DNA of 15,485 bases from contig VGGM01000001.1 of the NCBI GenBank assembly GCA_016868515.1, positions 1 through 15,485 of the forward strand, in the 5' to 3' direction. Positions 1 through 8,259 of the stretch are shown here, piece after piece. Source of the DNA: Bacteroidota bacterium. Its GTDB lineage: Bacteria > Bacteroidota > Bacteroidia > Bacteroidales > VadinHA17. A model generated the notes under the pieces. That model was not told where the DNA came from. It did no database searches and worked only from the letters and a program-made list of their open reading frames with translations. The position numbers and the translations under genes were made by a program. The stretch's first letter is position 1. Each line of letters opens with the position of its first letter.

Positions 1-1616
1 AGGAGCTTAAGCCAAACAGGTTCGAGGATCTTATTGCAATGAATGCCCTCTACAGGCCCGGACCAATGGAGTACATACCGAGGTTCATAAAAAGAAAACT
101 CGGGGAGGAATCAATCAGATACGAACTGCCGGTAATGGAAAAATACCTGAGCGACACCTATGGTATTACAGTATACCAGGAGCAGGTTATGCTGCTGTCG
201 CAGGAACTGGCCGGGTTCACCAAGGGGCAGGCAGACTCACTCCGCAAGGCAATGGGGAAAAAGAAGCGCGATATAATGGATCATATGAAAGTGCGCTTTT
301 TCGAGGGTTGCCAGAAAAAGGGGCATTCGCTCACCATTGCCGAAAAGATATGGACCGACTGGGAGGCATTCGCCGAATATGCCTTCAACAAGTCGCACTC
401 AACCTGCTATGCGCTCATAGCTTATCAGACCGGTTACCTTAAAGCCAATTACCCTGCTGAATACATGGCCGCCGTGCTGAGCCGCAACCTTAGCGACATC
501 AAGAAAATCACAATATTCATGGATGAAACCCGCCGGATGGGTATTGAGGTACTGGGCCCCGATATCAATGAAAGTGATTTTCAGTTCACTGTAAACAAGG
601 CCGGCAATATCAGGTTCGGTCTTGGTGCCATAAAGGGGGTCGGTGAAAACGCCGTTACGCAGCTTCTCGAAGAAAGGGAAACCGGTGGCCCTTTTACCGA
701 CATCTGTAACCTTGTTGAAAGGGTCAACCTGAACGCCCTTAACAAGAAAACCCTTGAGGCTATGGCTGTGGCCGGCGTATTCGACTGCTTCGGAAATATA
801 AACCGTGCACAGTATTTCGCCCCCGATAATAAAGGAATGAGCTACATTGAAAACCTGATCCGGTTCGGCAACAGTATGAAGGAGTTAAAAAACAGCTCAC
901 AGCAGTCACTGTTCGGAGAGGCAGGCGGATTCGACATAGTAAGGCCCGAGCCGGCTGAATCGGCCGACTGGCCAAAGCTTGAAAAACTAAACCGCGAGAA
1001 GGAAGTAATTGGAATCTATCTATCATCGCACCCGCTTGACGATTTCAGGCTTGAGATGGATGCCTTCTGCACCGCCACGCTGGCAGAACTGCAGAATATA
1101 AGGGATTATGCCGACAGGGAAGTTACCGTGGCAGGAATGGTTACTGAAACCCGCAGCGGAATAAGCAAGAACGGTAAGCCTTACGGTTCGTTTACACTGC
1201 AGGACTATACCGACTCTTTCAGGTTCATGCTGTTCGACAAGGACTTTGTTGAAAACAACAAATACATGTACAACGGATACTATCTTCTTGTCCGTGGTAA
1301 AATCCAGAAACGCTCATACGGCGATGAATATGACTTCAGGATTAAACAGATATACCTGCTGTCGAGTGTAAGGGATGACCTCATTAAATCAATAACAATA
1401 AAGACAAAGGCAGAGGATATCAATTCCGGAACAATTTCGGAACTTACCCGCCTCATATCGGAAAACAAGGGTAAGGCTGAACTCAAAATTCAGATCATTG
1501 ATCCTGAAGAAAAGATCAGGTTTAAGATGTTTTCACGGTCGGTGAAGGTTAAGCTTACACCTGAACTGATTTCCTTTCTCGATGACCACCTGACATTCGA
1601 GTATAAAGTAAATTAG
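1..1616 (+). CDS. dnaE: DNA polymerase III subunit alpha, C-terminal part (partial)
   Basis: Replicative DNA polymerase catalytic subunit, cut by the left window edge. The reading frame is open from base 3, with 12 residues (ELKPNRFEDLIA) before the first visible methionine, so that methionine is not the start. About 537 residues are visible. They open with the NALYRPGP segment typical of the DnaE fingers region, followed by the conserved YGITVYQEQVM and AEYAFNKSHS stretches. A helix-hairpin-helix-like FGLGAIKGVGENAV lies near visible residue 206. An OB-fold (VTVAGMVTETRSG, then SFTLQDYTDSFRFMLF) starts near visible residue 374. The catalytic aspartates of the palm lie upstream, outside the window. 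The gene ends in TAG just before the thioredoxin promoter. Identification is by family motifs and is secure; the N-terminal PHP and palm domains cannot be assessed. Confidence 0.97.
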   Translation, partial: ELKPNRFEDLIAMNALYRPGPMEYIPRFIKRKLGEESIRYELPVMEKYLSDTYGITVYQEQVMLLSQELAGFTKGQADSLRKAMGKKKRDIMDHMKVRFFEGCQKKGHSLTIAEKIWTDWEAFAEYAFNKSHSTCYALIAYQTGYLKANYPAEYMAAVLSRNLSDIKKITIFMDETRRMGIEVLGPDINESDFQFTVNKAGNIRFGLGAIKGVGENAVTQLLEERETGGPFTDICNLVERVNLNALNKKTLEAMAVAGVFDCFGNINRAQYFAPDNKGMSYIENLIRFGNSMKELKNSSQQSLFGEAGGFDIVRPEPAESADWPKLEKLNREKEVIGIYLSSHPLDDFRLEMDAFCTATLAELQNIRDYADREVTVAGMVTETRSGISKNGKPYGSFTLQDYTDSFRFMLFDKDFVENNKYMYNGYYLLVRGKIQKRSYGDEYDFRIKQIYLLSSVRDDLIKSITIKTKAEDINSGTISELTRLISENKGKAELKIQIIDPEEKIRFKMFSRSVKVKLTPELISFLDDHLTFEYKVN

Positions 1617-1617
1617 T

Positions 1618-1625
1618 TAACTTTG
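1618..1625 (+). promoter_or_regulatory. Bacteroidota-type -7 box for thioredoxin
   Basis: TAACTTTG matches the Bacteroidota -7 consensus TAnnTTTG exactly. It begins two bases after the dnaE stop codon. The -33 side is weaker: TTCG at 1596-1599, 18 nt upstream, is one mismatch from TTTG. Transcription would start around 1630, leaving a leader of roughly 35 nt before the ATG at 1668. This suggests trxA can be transcribed independently of dnaE. Confidence 0.5.
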
Positions 1626-1667
1626 CCGCCCCGGATAAAGACAAGAATTAACCAAATAAACAGATAT

Positions 1668-1985
1668 ATGGCACTGGTAGTAAACGACAGTAACTTCGAC
1701 GAAGCAGTACTCAAATCGGACAAGCCCGTTATGGTTGATTTCTGGGCCGAGTGGTGTGGTCCCTGCAGGGTAATAGCACCCTATATTGAAGAGATAGGAA
1801 AGGAATTTGAGGGCCGGGCGGTTGTGGCTAAATGTGATGTCGACAGCAGTCCCGGTGTGGCTTCAAGGTTCGGTATAAGAAATATCCCCACCGTCCTCTT
1901 CTTCAGGAATGGGGAAATAGCCGACAAACAGGTGGGAGCTGTGCCAAAGGCAACCTTTGTTGCAAAGCTCTCGGCCCTTATCTGA
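1668..1985 (+). CDS. trxA: Thioredoxin
   Basis: Small cytoplasmic thiol-disulfide oxidoreductase that reduces protein disulfides and is recharged by thioredoxin reductase. The 105-residue protein has the classical WCGPC active site (Cys30 and Cys33) and the cis-proline loop IPT (Pro74), within a full-length thioredoxin fold of typical size. An extra cysteine, Cys56, lies outside the active site. The start is the ATG at 1668, giving MALVVNDSNF; an in-frame TTG at 1623 would add 15 basic, non-thioredoxin residues and overlaps the promoter box, so I reject it. It follows dnaE by 51 nt. No strong Shine-Dalgarno is visible. A LOG-family gene follows 63 nt downstream on the same strand and may share its transcript. 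Confidence 0.95.
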   Translation: MALVVNDSNFDEAVLKSDKPVMVDFWAEWCGPCRVIAPYIEEIGKEFEGRAVVAKCDVDSSPGVASRFGIRNIPTVLFFRNGEIADKQVGAVPKATFVAKLSALI

Positions 1986-2048
1986 CTGTAGTCCTGATAC
2001 TTTTTAAAGACACAACATCCGGCACTGCACCCGGACACCTCTCCTCAA

Positions 2049-2624
2049 ATGAAAATATGTGTATTCGCCTCCTCGAGCAGCCTTCTTCACGGCGCTTACG
2101 GTGAGGCAGCATCAGAGCTGGGAAGAATACTTGCTTCCGAAGGTTTTGAAATAGTTTTCGGCGGCGGCGGCATAGGCCTTATGGGCCGTGTTGCCGATGC
2201 CGCGATGGAATCGGGAGGTAATGTAACCGGGGTAATTCCCGGATTCATGCAGGAGGAGGGCTGGGGCCACAACTCGGTAAACGAAATGATAGTGACCGAC
2301 GATATGCACAACAGGAAGAAGACAATGTTTGGCATGGCCGATGCCGTTGTTGCACTTCCCGGAGGAATCGGAACACTCGAGGAGCTTACTGAGGCTATAA
2401 CCCTTAAACAGCTTGGCATCTTCAACGGACCCGTTGTTATTCTGAACACGCTCGGATTCTATGATCTCTTCCTGAGTATGCTCGATAAGATGATAGCCGA
2501 AAACTTCCTCCGACCCCAGCACCGCGAAATATGGACGGTAGCCACAACACCACATGAAGTTGTTTCGCATATAAAAAACTACGGGGGATGGATATCCAAC
2601 CCCCGCGGTATAGCGAAAATCTGA
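2049..2624 (+). CDS. LOG family protein (TIGR00730-type nucleotide 5'-phosphate phosphoribohydrolase)
   Basis: Rossmann-fold protein of the LOG (lonely guy) / lysine-decarboxylase-like family. Characterised members hydrolyse nucleoside 5'-monophosphates, including cytokinin ribotides, to free base and ribose 5-phosphate. The 191-residue length is normal for the family. Key motifs are present: GGGGIGLMG at residues 38-46, a conserved MHNRK around 86-90, and the diagnostic PGGIGTLEE at 104-112. Database entries often call such proteins lysine decarboxylases, which the motifs do not support. The start is the ATG at 2049, with no evident Shine-Dalgarno. It converges with the phosphatase gene, its stop lying 7 nt from that gene's stop. 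The true bacterial substrate is unknown from sequence; it could serve purine or AMP salvage. Confidence 0.92.
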   Translation: MKICVFASSSSLLHGAYGEAASELGRILASEGFEIVFGGGGIGLMGRVADAAMESGGNVTGVIPGFMQEEGWGHNSVNEMIVTDDMHNRKKTMFGMADAVVALPGGIGTLEELTEAITLKQLGIFNGPVVILNTLGFYDLFLSMLDKMIAENFLRPQHREIWTVATTPHEVVSHIKNYGGWISNPRGIAKI

Positions 2625-2638
2625 ATGAGTGTCAGATT
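2618..2638. terminator. Inverted repeat between convergent genes, possible weak bidirectional terminator
   Basis: Perfect 7-bp arms AATCTGA (2618-2624) and TCAGATT (2632-2638) flank a 7-nt loop. The left arm contains the TGA stop of the LOG gene and the right arm contains, on the opposite strand, the TGA stop of the phosphatase gene. Adenines precede it (GAAA) and ATTATTCT overlaps and follows its right end, but there is no clean U-run, so intrinsic termination is only plausible. A second hairpin-capable stretch, GGGGG (2583-2587) pairing with CCCCC (2600-2604) around the palindrome GGATATCC, lies just upstream inside the LOG gene. Confidence 0.35.
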
Positions 2639-5600
2639 ATTCTGGTTCCGATAACCAGTATGTCGTCAATCTGGGTACCATCCCCTTTCCACTCCATTAT
2701 CTCCCTCTCCAGTACAGCCTTTTGCCCGGCTACCGGAAGCACTGATATTTCAGCAAGCTTCTTCTTAAACCTGGCTCCCATATACTTCGTACCATCAGCT
2801 CCGCCAAACTGGTCGGCATAGCCGTCGGAACTCATATAGATCATATCGCCCGGCCTGACCTCAATTATATTATTCGTAAAAGTCTTCTTCTGCTCCATTG
2901 TGGTCATGCCTATCGGAAACCTGTCGGTCTTGTGAACGGTCAGCTCACCGTTCCTGACAAGGAATAATGGATTGTATGCCCCTGCATACTCAAGAATATG
3001 CCTCTTGCGATCAATCACTATAAGGGTGAGGTCCATACCATCATTGATAGTGGTTTCATGTCTCGCCAGCAGCGCTTTAACTACCTCATTGTTAAGTTGA
3101 TCGAGGATTGCTGACGGCTTAACTATCCCATACTCACGTACTATTTTATTGAGGGAATTATGCCCGATTATCGACATGAAGGCACCCGGTACTCCATGAC
3201 CTGTGCAGTCAACCGCAGCCATAAATTCACGATCGCCGTTATCGAACATCCAGTAAAAGTCGCCGCTGACAATATCCTTGGGCTGGAACAGTACAAATGT
3301 TTCAGGGAAGAGGTCGTCGGGAGGCAGCATTGCCCTCTGAATTCGTTCGGCATACCTGATGCTCGCCGTAATGTCACGGTTCTTTTCCTCAATGATAAGA
3401 CTCTTTTGTACCACTTCGGCGGTTCTTTCAATAACCTTCTCCTCGAGTACCTTCTTCTCCTTTACCAGTTTCATCTCCCTTAGCTTGATGTACAGAGCAG
3501 TGAGGGCAACTGCAAGGATCACCATGAGAACAATGAACCACGGGGCCTTGTAGAAAGGTGGCCTGATAGTGAATGAGAATGAAACGGGCTCTTCATCCCA
3601 GTAGCCATAGCTGTTCGATGCCTTTACACGGAACGTGTACTGCCCCGGGTTAAGTGCCGAGTAATAGGCAGTTGTCTGATTGGTGGAGGGACGCCAGGTC
3701 TGATCGGCTCCCTCAAGCATTACCATGAAACTGACAGCATCGGGATTGGTAAAGCAGACGCTGTAATAATCGAACGATATTGAATTCTCACGGTATGTAA
3801 GCCTCATCCCTTCAACCATCTCCCTGGGCTCCCTGTTAATGGTCATTCCGCTCAGGTGAGTCATTGGTGTCTTGTTTACGGGCGGGTATTTCGTCGGATC
3901 AATAACTGTAACACCGTTGGTAGTGCCGAACCACAGTCGGCCCTCACTGTCCCTGAATGAACCGTTGGCTGTAGCTTCAATACCGGTAAATCCGTTGCGC
4001 CGGTTGAAGGTGGCAATGGAGTTGTCGTTAAGATCAAGCCTGTTCAGCCCCCTGTTGCTGCCTATATACATAAAGTCGCCATCGTGAAGAAGCTGTTTGA
4101 TGTTATTTGAAAGCAATCCGTCCTTGCCGGTAAGCTTGAACTGCACGGAATCATCATTCAGTACGATAACCCCTCCTTCAGTACCCAGCCACAGGCGACC
4201 ATCGGGTGTTTCTGCAATCACCCTTGTTATATACTTATCGCCCAGATCAATAATCCTGAATTCTGCCTTCTCCGGATCCGGACCCGGGGTGTGTTTGGTG
4301 AGGCCGATATTGTTTTCCGAACCTATCCATATGTTTCCCTTGCTGTCGCAATAAAGGGCGGTGATCATGTTTCCGGCCATTGAAGCATACTCAAGCCTCG
4401 AGTATTTGAATCCGCCCGAGCCATCGGCGTACCACCTGACCAGTCCGTCATCGGTTCCCACCCATACATTGCCGTCCTTGTCGAATGTAAGAGCCTTTAC
4501 CACCATTCCTGCTCTGAAATGCGACCAGATTGACAGGTTCATTTGTGTATCCCACCTGAATTTTTTATCGGCAGGATTATAATAGGCAATTCCATAATCG
4601 TGTGTTCCGATCCACATCACCCCACCCGGGCTTTTTGACAGGAATCTCATTTTATTACCGATGGTATTTGAAGCCTGATTTATCACTTCTCTCCTGCCAC
4701 CGTTGGCGCTCCTTAAATTATAGAATGTTATTCCGCCGTCGGTGCCCAGCCACATTTTGCCGTCTTCTCCCTCTTCAACTGCAAATACGGCTTTCCCGGG
4801 AATGATCTCTTCCCCGGCAATGGAAAAGATATGATCACCCTTGAATATGCTGAACCCATCGCCGTAGTCGGTAATGAAGACATTCTTCTCCCTGTCCTCC
4901 ATCATTGAGAATATCTGTCTTGCCGATAATCCGTTTGATGTGTTGAAATTATGTATCTCCTTCCCGCCTCTGAAGACAGTGATGCCTGCATCGTTGGAAC
5001 CGACCCAGATATTGCCCTTGTAGTCTTCCATCAGGCAGGTAATCCAGTTACGGGCAAGCCCGTCACGCCGGTCGAATACCACCGCGTCATCTGAACCCTT
5101 CTCAATCTTGTAGAGGCCGCCATGATAGGTGCCGAACCAGAAATTTCCCATACTATCCTCCAGCATGCAGGTAACCTGCCACTCGCGGGTAAGGCCTGGC
5201 GGACTGAAACGCTCGAACCTGTCCTCGTCAGGAAAGTATTTACGGAGACCTCCGTCAGTTATACAGTAATAATTGCCGCTAAGGTCAATATACGAAACCG
5301 GTACCACATCGCTCAGGCCTTCATTGCCGTGATACTGCTTCCCTACCAGTATGGTGTCACCAATGTCAGGAAAGCCAAGCCTCATAGCCCCGTTCATATA
5401 GGTAGTAACCCACAGGTAATCCCCATTCTGTCTTATGCTGGTGATATCGGTTGTAATATGTCCGTCGTCAAAGGCTGCCCTTACAAACCGCGAGCCGTCG
5501 AAATAGCTAATGCCACCGTTAAGATGCCCGAACCATATTCTTCCAATGCTGTCCTCGCACATCGATCGTACGCCTCCGGGGGCAATGCCATTGTCAACGC

Positions 5601-5844
5601 TGAAATTCTCGATCTTCGAACCGTCGAACCTTGAAAGGCCGACATCGGTTCCAAGCCAGATAAAGTCACGCGAATCCTGAAGTGAAACGTACACCTTCGA
5701 TGAGTTAAGGCCCTGTTCGGCGCCGTAGCGCTCGAAATACCATGTCTGTGACCATGCCGGCAGAATAACCGGGCACAAAAAGAAGATCACCAGGAAACCT
5801 CTCCTGATGATCCCCTTAATTCTGCAAGAATCAGTAAGTATCAT
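2632..5844 (-). CDS. Propeller / Y_Y_Y membrane sensor with SpoIIE-type PP2C phosphatase domain
   Basis: A 1070-residue transmembrane sensor phosphatase. A signal sequence (about residues 1-33, hydrophobic GFLVIFFLCPVILPAWS) precedes 14 two-component-regulator propeller repeats (about 34-660; motifs such as GNIWVGS, GRLWLGT, GRLWFGT), enough for two seven-bladed propellers. Then come a Y_Y_Y domain (about 680-766), one membrane helix (about 767-788) and a charged coiled coil (about 789-835). The C-terminal SpoIIE/PP2C phosphatase keeps its acidic metal-binding motifs: SGDFYW, DCTGHGVPGAF (Asp879), SSDGYADQ and the final DD. Family knowledge says such domains dephosphorylate serine or threonine on STAS-type anti-sigma antagonists; no such partner is in the window. 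The propellers would be periplasmic and the phosphatase cytoplasmic. The ATG at 5844 is 4 nt after the caspase stop, implying one operon. Most propeller/Y_Y_Y proteins end in a histidine kinase or DNA-binding domain instead. Confidence 0.93.
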   Translation of the reverse strand: MILTDSCRIKGIIRRGFLVIFFLCPVILPAWSQTWYFERYGAEQGLNSSKVYVSLQDSRDFIWLGTDVGLSRFDGSKIENFSVDNGIAPGGVRSMCEDSIGRIWFGHLNGGISYFDGSRFVRAAFDDGHITTDITSIRQNGDYLWVTTYMNGAMRLGFPDIGDTILVGKQYHGNEGLSDVVPVSYIDLSGNYYCITDGGLRKYFPDEDRFERFSPPGLTREWQVTCMLEDSMGNFWFGTYHGGLYKIEKGSDDAVVFDRRDGLARNWITCLMEDYKGNIWVGSNDAGITVFRGGKEIHNFNTSNGLSARQIFSMMEDREKNVFITDYGDGFSIFKGDHIFSIAGEEIIPGKAVFAVEEGEDGKMWLGTDGGITFYNLRSANGGRREVINQASNTIGNKMRFLSKSPGGVMWIGTHDYGIAYYNPADKKFRWDTQMNLSIWSHFRAGMVVKALTFDKDGNVWVGTDDGLVRWYADGSGGFKYSRLEYASMAGNMITALYCDSKGNIWIGSENNIGLTKHTPGPDPEKAEFRIIDLGDKYITRVIAETPDGRLWLGTEGGVIVLNDDSVQFKLTGKDGLLSNNIKQLLHDGDFMYIGSNRGLNRLDLNDNSIATFNRRNGFTGIEATANGSFRDSEGRLWFGTTNGVTVIDPTKYPPVNKTPMTHLSGMTINREPREMVEGMRLTYRENSISFDYYSVCFTNPDAVSFMVMLEGADQTWRPSTNQTTAYYSALNPGQYTFRVKASNSYGYWDEEPVSFSFTIRPPFYKAPWFIVLMVILAVALTALYIKLREMKLVKEKKVLEEKVIERTAEVVQKSLIIEEKNRDITASIRYAERIQRAMLPPDDLFPETFVLFQPKDIVSGDFYWMFDNGDREFMAAVDCTGHGVPGAFMSIIGHNSLNKIVREYGIVKPSAILDQLNNEVVKALLARHETTINDGMDLTLIVIDRKRHILEYAGAYNPLFLVRNGELTVHKTDRFPIGMTTMEQKKTFTNNIIEVRPGDMIYMSSDGYADQFGGADGTKYMGARFKKKLAEISVLPVAGQKAVLEREIMEWKGDGTQIDDILVIGTRII

Positions 5845-5848
5845 TACT

Positions 5849-8191
5849 TTATTTGGCTATGAAAAAGAATGTTCCGTCCTCGTCGCGAAGTCCTGTTATT
5901 TTACCGAATTTTGGTTTTTGCTGGTTTGAGGCTGCATGCGCATCGCTTACCTTTTTTACGATCTCCTCTATTGGAAGACATGCATTCGGGTTGTTCATGA
6001 GCATGTCGTAAAAAGTTTGCGTGAACTGCGAGTTATCCATTGCCAGTTCATATCCGGCCGATGAGAACACCTGGCTCGACTTCAGCTGTGTTGCCTGCCA
6101 GTCGTCACAGCTTCTCTGCTTAAGTTCGGAACGCATGGCGGTGTAGAACCCGGGACCTGACTCGCAGGCATCGGTAATCACCAGCAGATGCGTAACAATA
6201 TTGATATAGGGTTCCATTGCCGCCCTCAGTCCGTTAATGTTAAAGTAGGTAAATTCCTCGTCCCTCCTTGCATCAACCGGTATCCAGTAACCCACGTCAT
6301 TAATAAACTTCCCGTGGCCGGCATACCATACCATCAGCGACTTCACGTTATTTGCCCTCACCATATCCCTGAGCTCTATATTGAAGAACCTCTCCATGTC
6401 GGTTTTGGTCATGTTCTTCTTGTGAATAATGTTGTGTATCTGGTAGTTGTCAAGGGCTCTCTGCATCAGTGAAACATCCTTTGCAGGGCCCTCGAGGCTT
6501 GCGAACATGGTATAGGCCGAGTTTTCAATAAAAACTGCCCAGGTGCGGCCCATGGGATTTCCCTCGGAAATCATGGCACCCTCACGGTTCACGTTAAATA
6601 CGCTTTCGGTGCGGTTACCATAAATATCTTCTGCCACAATTGATATTTTGTTCTTGTTAAGCATATCTACCGTTGCATTGAATGACGGGTTTAGTTCATT
6701 CAATGAATAGCTTGCCGAGACACCCTCAATAAGTATCAACTTTATGCGGCTTGCATCGGTAATCCTGCCTTCAATGCGCTGCATCTGGTTGTTGTTGTCA
6801 AGAAAAACCGTTCCGCCGTCCACTGATGGTGTGGGAGCAATAAGACTGATTTTAGGCGGGTCAATCTCAGTGCGCCTGAGGTCGAAGTTAAGAGTCCTGG
6901 TATTGTCGTAAACATCGGTAGCCGCTATTGAAACTGCGTTCTTGCCGCCTACATTTATGCTTGCAACAAACTCATAGGCACCACCCTTTTCGGTTACCGG
7001 CACATTCTCATCGTTGATCTTCAGTGAACTGATGGCGCTTTTGTCGACAAGCCTGCCGGAAATAAGAAGAGAAGCGTTATCACTCCTTACCTCCAGTACA
7101 TTCTCAACCGGTACCGGACTCAGGATGCTTATCTCGGGTGCTATTGTCTCACGGTTAATCTCGAAAAGCCTCTCATTGGCCTCCTTTAGCCTCCTGCGTG
7201 CGTTCATGTCGAACTCCGACAACTCGGTAATCTTTGTATAATCGGTTGCTGCCCGGTCGAAATTCATTATCTCCTCGAACGAGGATGCCCGGGCAAAATA
7301 TACATCGGGGTTATCAGGGTTCAGACTTATATATTTGGAGAAATCGTTGATGGCATTGGAATGCTGGTTAAACTGGGCATAGTACTGCCCCCTGGTGAAG
7401 TAGTGATCGGGAACATCGGGTTCCAGTATAATGTTTTTCGAAACATCATTGATGGCATTCGGGAAATCCATGCTTGCAACGTACACCCTGCTGCGGGCAG
7501 TATAGGCGGCCGTATTCTTGTCGTCCCTGCTTAGAAGGGCGTTGCACTGGCCCAGAGCCTCTCCATTCTTCCCCTCCCTTAAAAGAATATCGACAATGGC
7601 AATGCGCGGGGGAATATGGTTCTTGTCCTTCGCGATCGATTTCTCAAACTCTTTCTTGGCCATTACATCGTTGTTGAGCTTAAGGTATACCTGGCCCCGG
7701 TAGTATAGGTTACCGGCGTCGTTGCGAAGCAGCAAGGCTGTATCGGAGGCCTTGAGGGCCTGATCGAACCGTCCGAGTCCAATTAATGTGTTAACCTTCT
7801 CGGGATAGACATCCTTGTTGCGCTTATCGACAGCCGTTGCCCGGTTCAGGTATGTGAGGGCTTCGTCGTACCTGCCCATCATGTTGCAGGCCCTTCCCAG
7901 ACCGGTAAGGACAATAATATTCTTTGGTGCAAGCACCAGCGCCTTCTCCAGATCGGCAAATGCCTCGTTATGTTTCCCGAGCTTTTCATACGCACCGGCC
8001 CTGGCAATATAGCCATCGGGTTTGTTGGGGTCAAGGTCAATGGCCCTGGCGAACTGTTCAACTGCTGCCTCATATTTCATTCCGGCCATGAATTTATTTC
8101 CGGCGGTTAACATTTGCTTAGCATTCTGGGCGCTTGCCCCGAGGGCGATCATCATCGCTAAAGTGAAAAAAATCAATCCTCTCCTTCTCAT
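5849..8191 (-). CDS. Exported TPR / Ig-like / caspase-family (peptidase C14) protein
   Basis: A 780-residue protein with a signal peptide (MRRRGLIFFTLAMMIALGASA, predicted cleavage before QNAK), so it is expected in the periplasm or beyond. About nine tetratricopeptide repeats span roughly residues 25-330 (for example FARAIDLDPNKPDGYIARAG). Two Ig-like beta domains follow (about 345-440 and 445-540; each has a VAATD/VAEDxYxN-type strand). The C-terminal caspase-like domain starts near 547 (RTWAVFIENSAY). The catalytic dyad is intact: His626 in WYAGHG and Cys676 in ITDACESG. Bacterial caspase homologues usually cleave after basic residues (orthocaspase/metacaspase-like); the specificity here is not deducible. 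TPRs suggest a protein partner. It is the first gene of an operon with the propeller-phosphatase. The ATG at 8191 gives a good signal peptide; its upstream leader is AT-rich. Confidence 0.92.
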   Translation of the reverse strand: MRRRGLIFFTLAMMIALGASAQNAKQMLTAGNKFMAGMKYEAAVEQFARAIDLDPNKPDGYIARAGAYEKLGKHNEAFADLEKALVLAPKNIIVLTGLGRACNMMGRYDEALTYLNRATAVDKRNKDVYPEKVNTLIGLGRFDQALKASDTALLLRNDAGNLYYRGQVYLKLNNDVMAKKEFEKSIAKDKNHIPPRIAIVDILLREGKNGEALGQCNALLSRDDKNTAAYTARSRVYVASMDFPNAINDVSKNIILEPDVPDHYFTRGQYYAQFNQHSNAINDFSKYISLNPDNPDVYFARASSFEEIMNFDRAATDYTKITELSEFDMNARRRLKEANERLFEINRETIAPEISILSPVPVENVLEVRSDNASLLISGRLVDKSAISSLKINDENVPVTEKGGAYEFVASINVGGKNAVSIAATDVYDNTRTLNFDLRRTEIDPPKISLIAPTPSVDGGTVFLDNNNQMQRIEGRITDASRIKLILIEGVSASYSLNELNPSFNATVDMLNKNKISIVAEDIYGNRTESVFNVNREGAMISEGNPMGRTWAVFIENSAYTMFASLEGPAKDVSLMQRALDNYQIHNIIHKKNMTKTDMERFFNIELRDMVRANNVKSLMVWYAGHGKFINDVGYWIPVDARRDEEFTYFNINGLRAAMEPYINIVTHLLVITDACESGPGFYTAMRSELKQRSCDDWQATQLKSSQVFSSAGYELAMDNSQFTQTFYDMLMNNPNACLPIEEIVKKVSDAHAASNQQKPKFGKITGLRDEDGTFFFIAK

Positions 8192-8223
8192 AACTTATAG
8201 TTTTAAAAACAACTGATAATCTT

Positions 8224-8254
8224 CAAAAATAATAAAAAAAATAGTTTCCTCAAA
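8224..8254 (-). promoter_or_regulatory. Bacteroidota-type promoter of the caspase / phosphatase operon
   Basis: Reading the minus strand, TTTG (8254-8251) is followed by exactly 19 nt and then TATTTTTG (8231-8224), a full match to the Bacteroidota consensus TTTG-N19-21-TAnnTTTG. The predicted transcription start is near 8218, giving a leader of about 26 nt before the ATG at 8191. The box lies in the 68-nt AT-rich gap after ribD. T-runs in the spacer add some chance of coincidence. Confidence 0.6.
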
Positions 8255-8259
8255 CTGCC

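Noticed and set aside
1623..1667. Thioredoxin with a TTG start giving 15 extra residues
   Set aside because: The extension is not thioredoxin-like, overlaps the -7 promoter box and is unnecessary because ATG at 1668 gives the normal family length.
2018..2035. Hairpin TCCGG / CCGGA with 8-nt loop between trxA and the LOG gene, considered as a terminator
   Set aside because: The stem is only 5 bp and no U-run follows; it is too weak to call and such stems are common by chance.
2112..2570. Open 152-codon frame on the minus strand opposite the LOG gene
   Set aside because: The LOG protein on the plus strand has all family motifs; the antisense product has none.
5122..5634. Open 170-codon frame on the plus strand inside the propeller region
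   Set aside because: It mirrors the repetitive propeller coding sequence on the minus strand and has no domain signature.
5849..8191. Caspase gene as part of an antiphage defence island
   Set aside because: The protein has a signal peptide, so it is exported, and the surrounding genes are housekeeping (ribD, prmC, dnaE, trxA) without any defence, phage or mobile-element genes.
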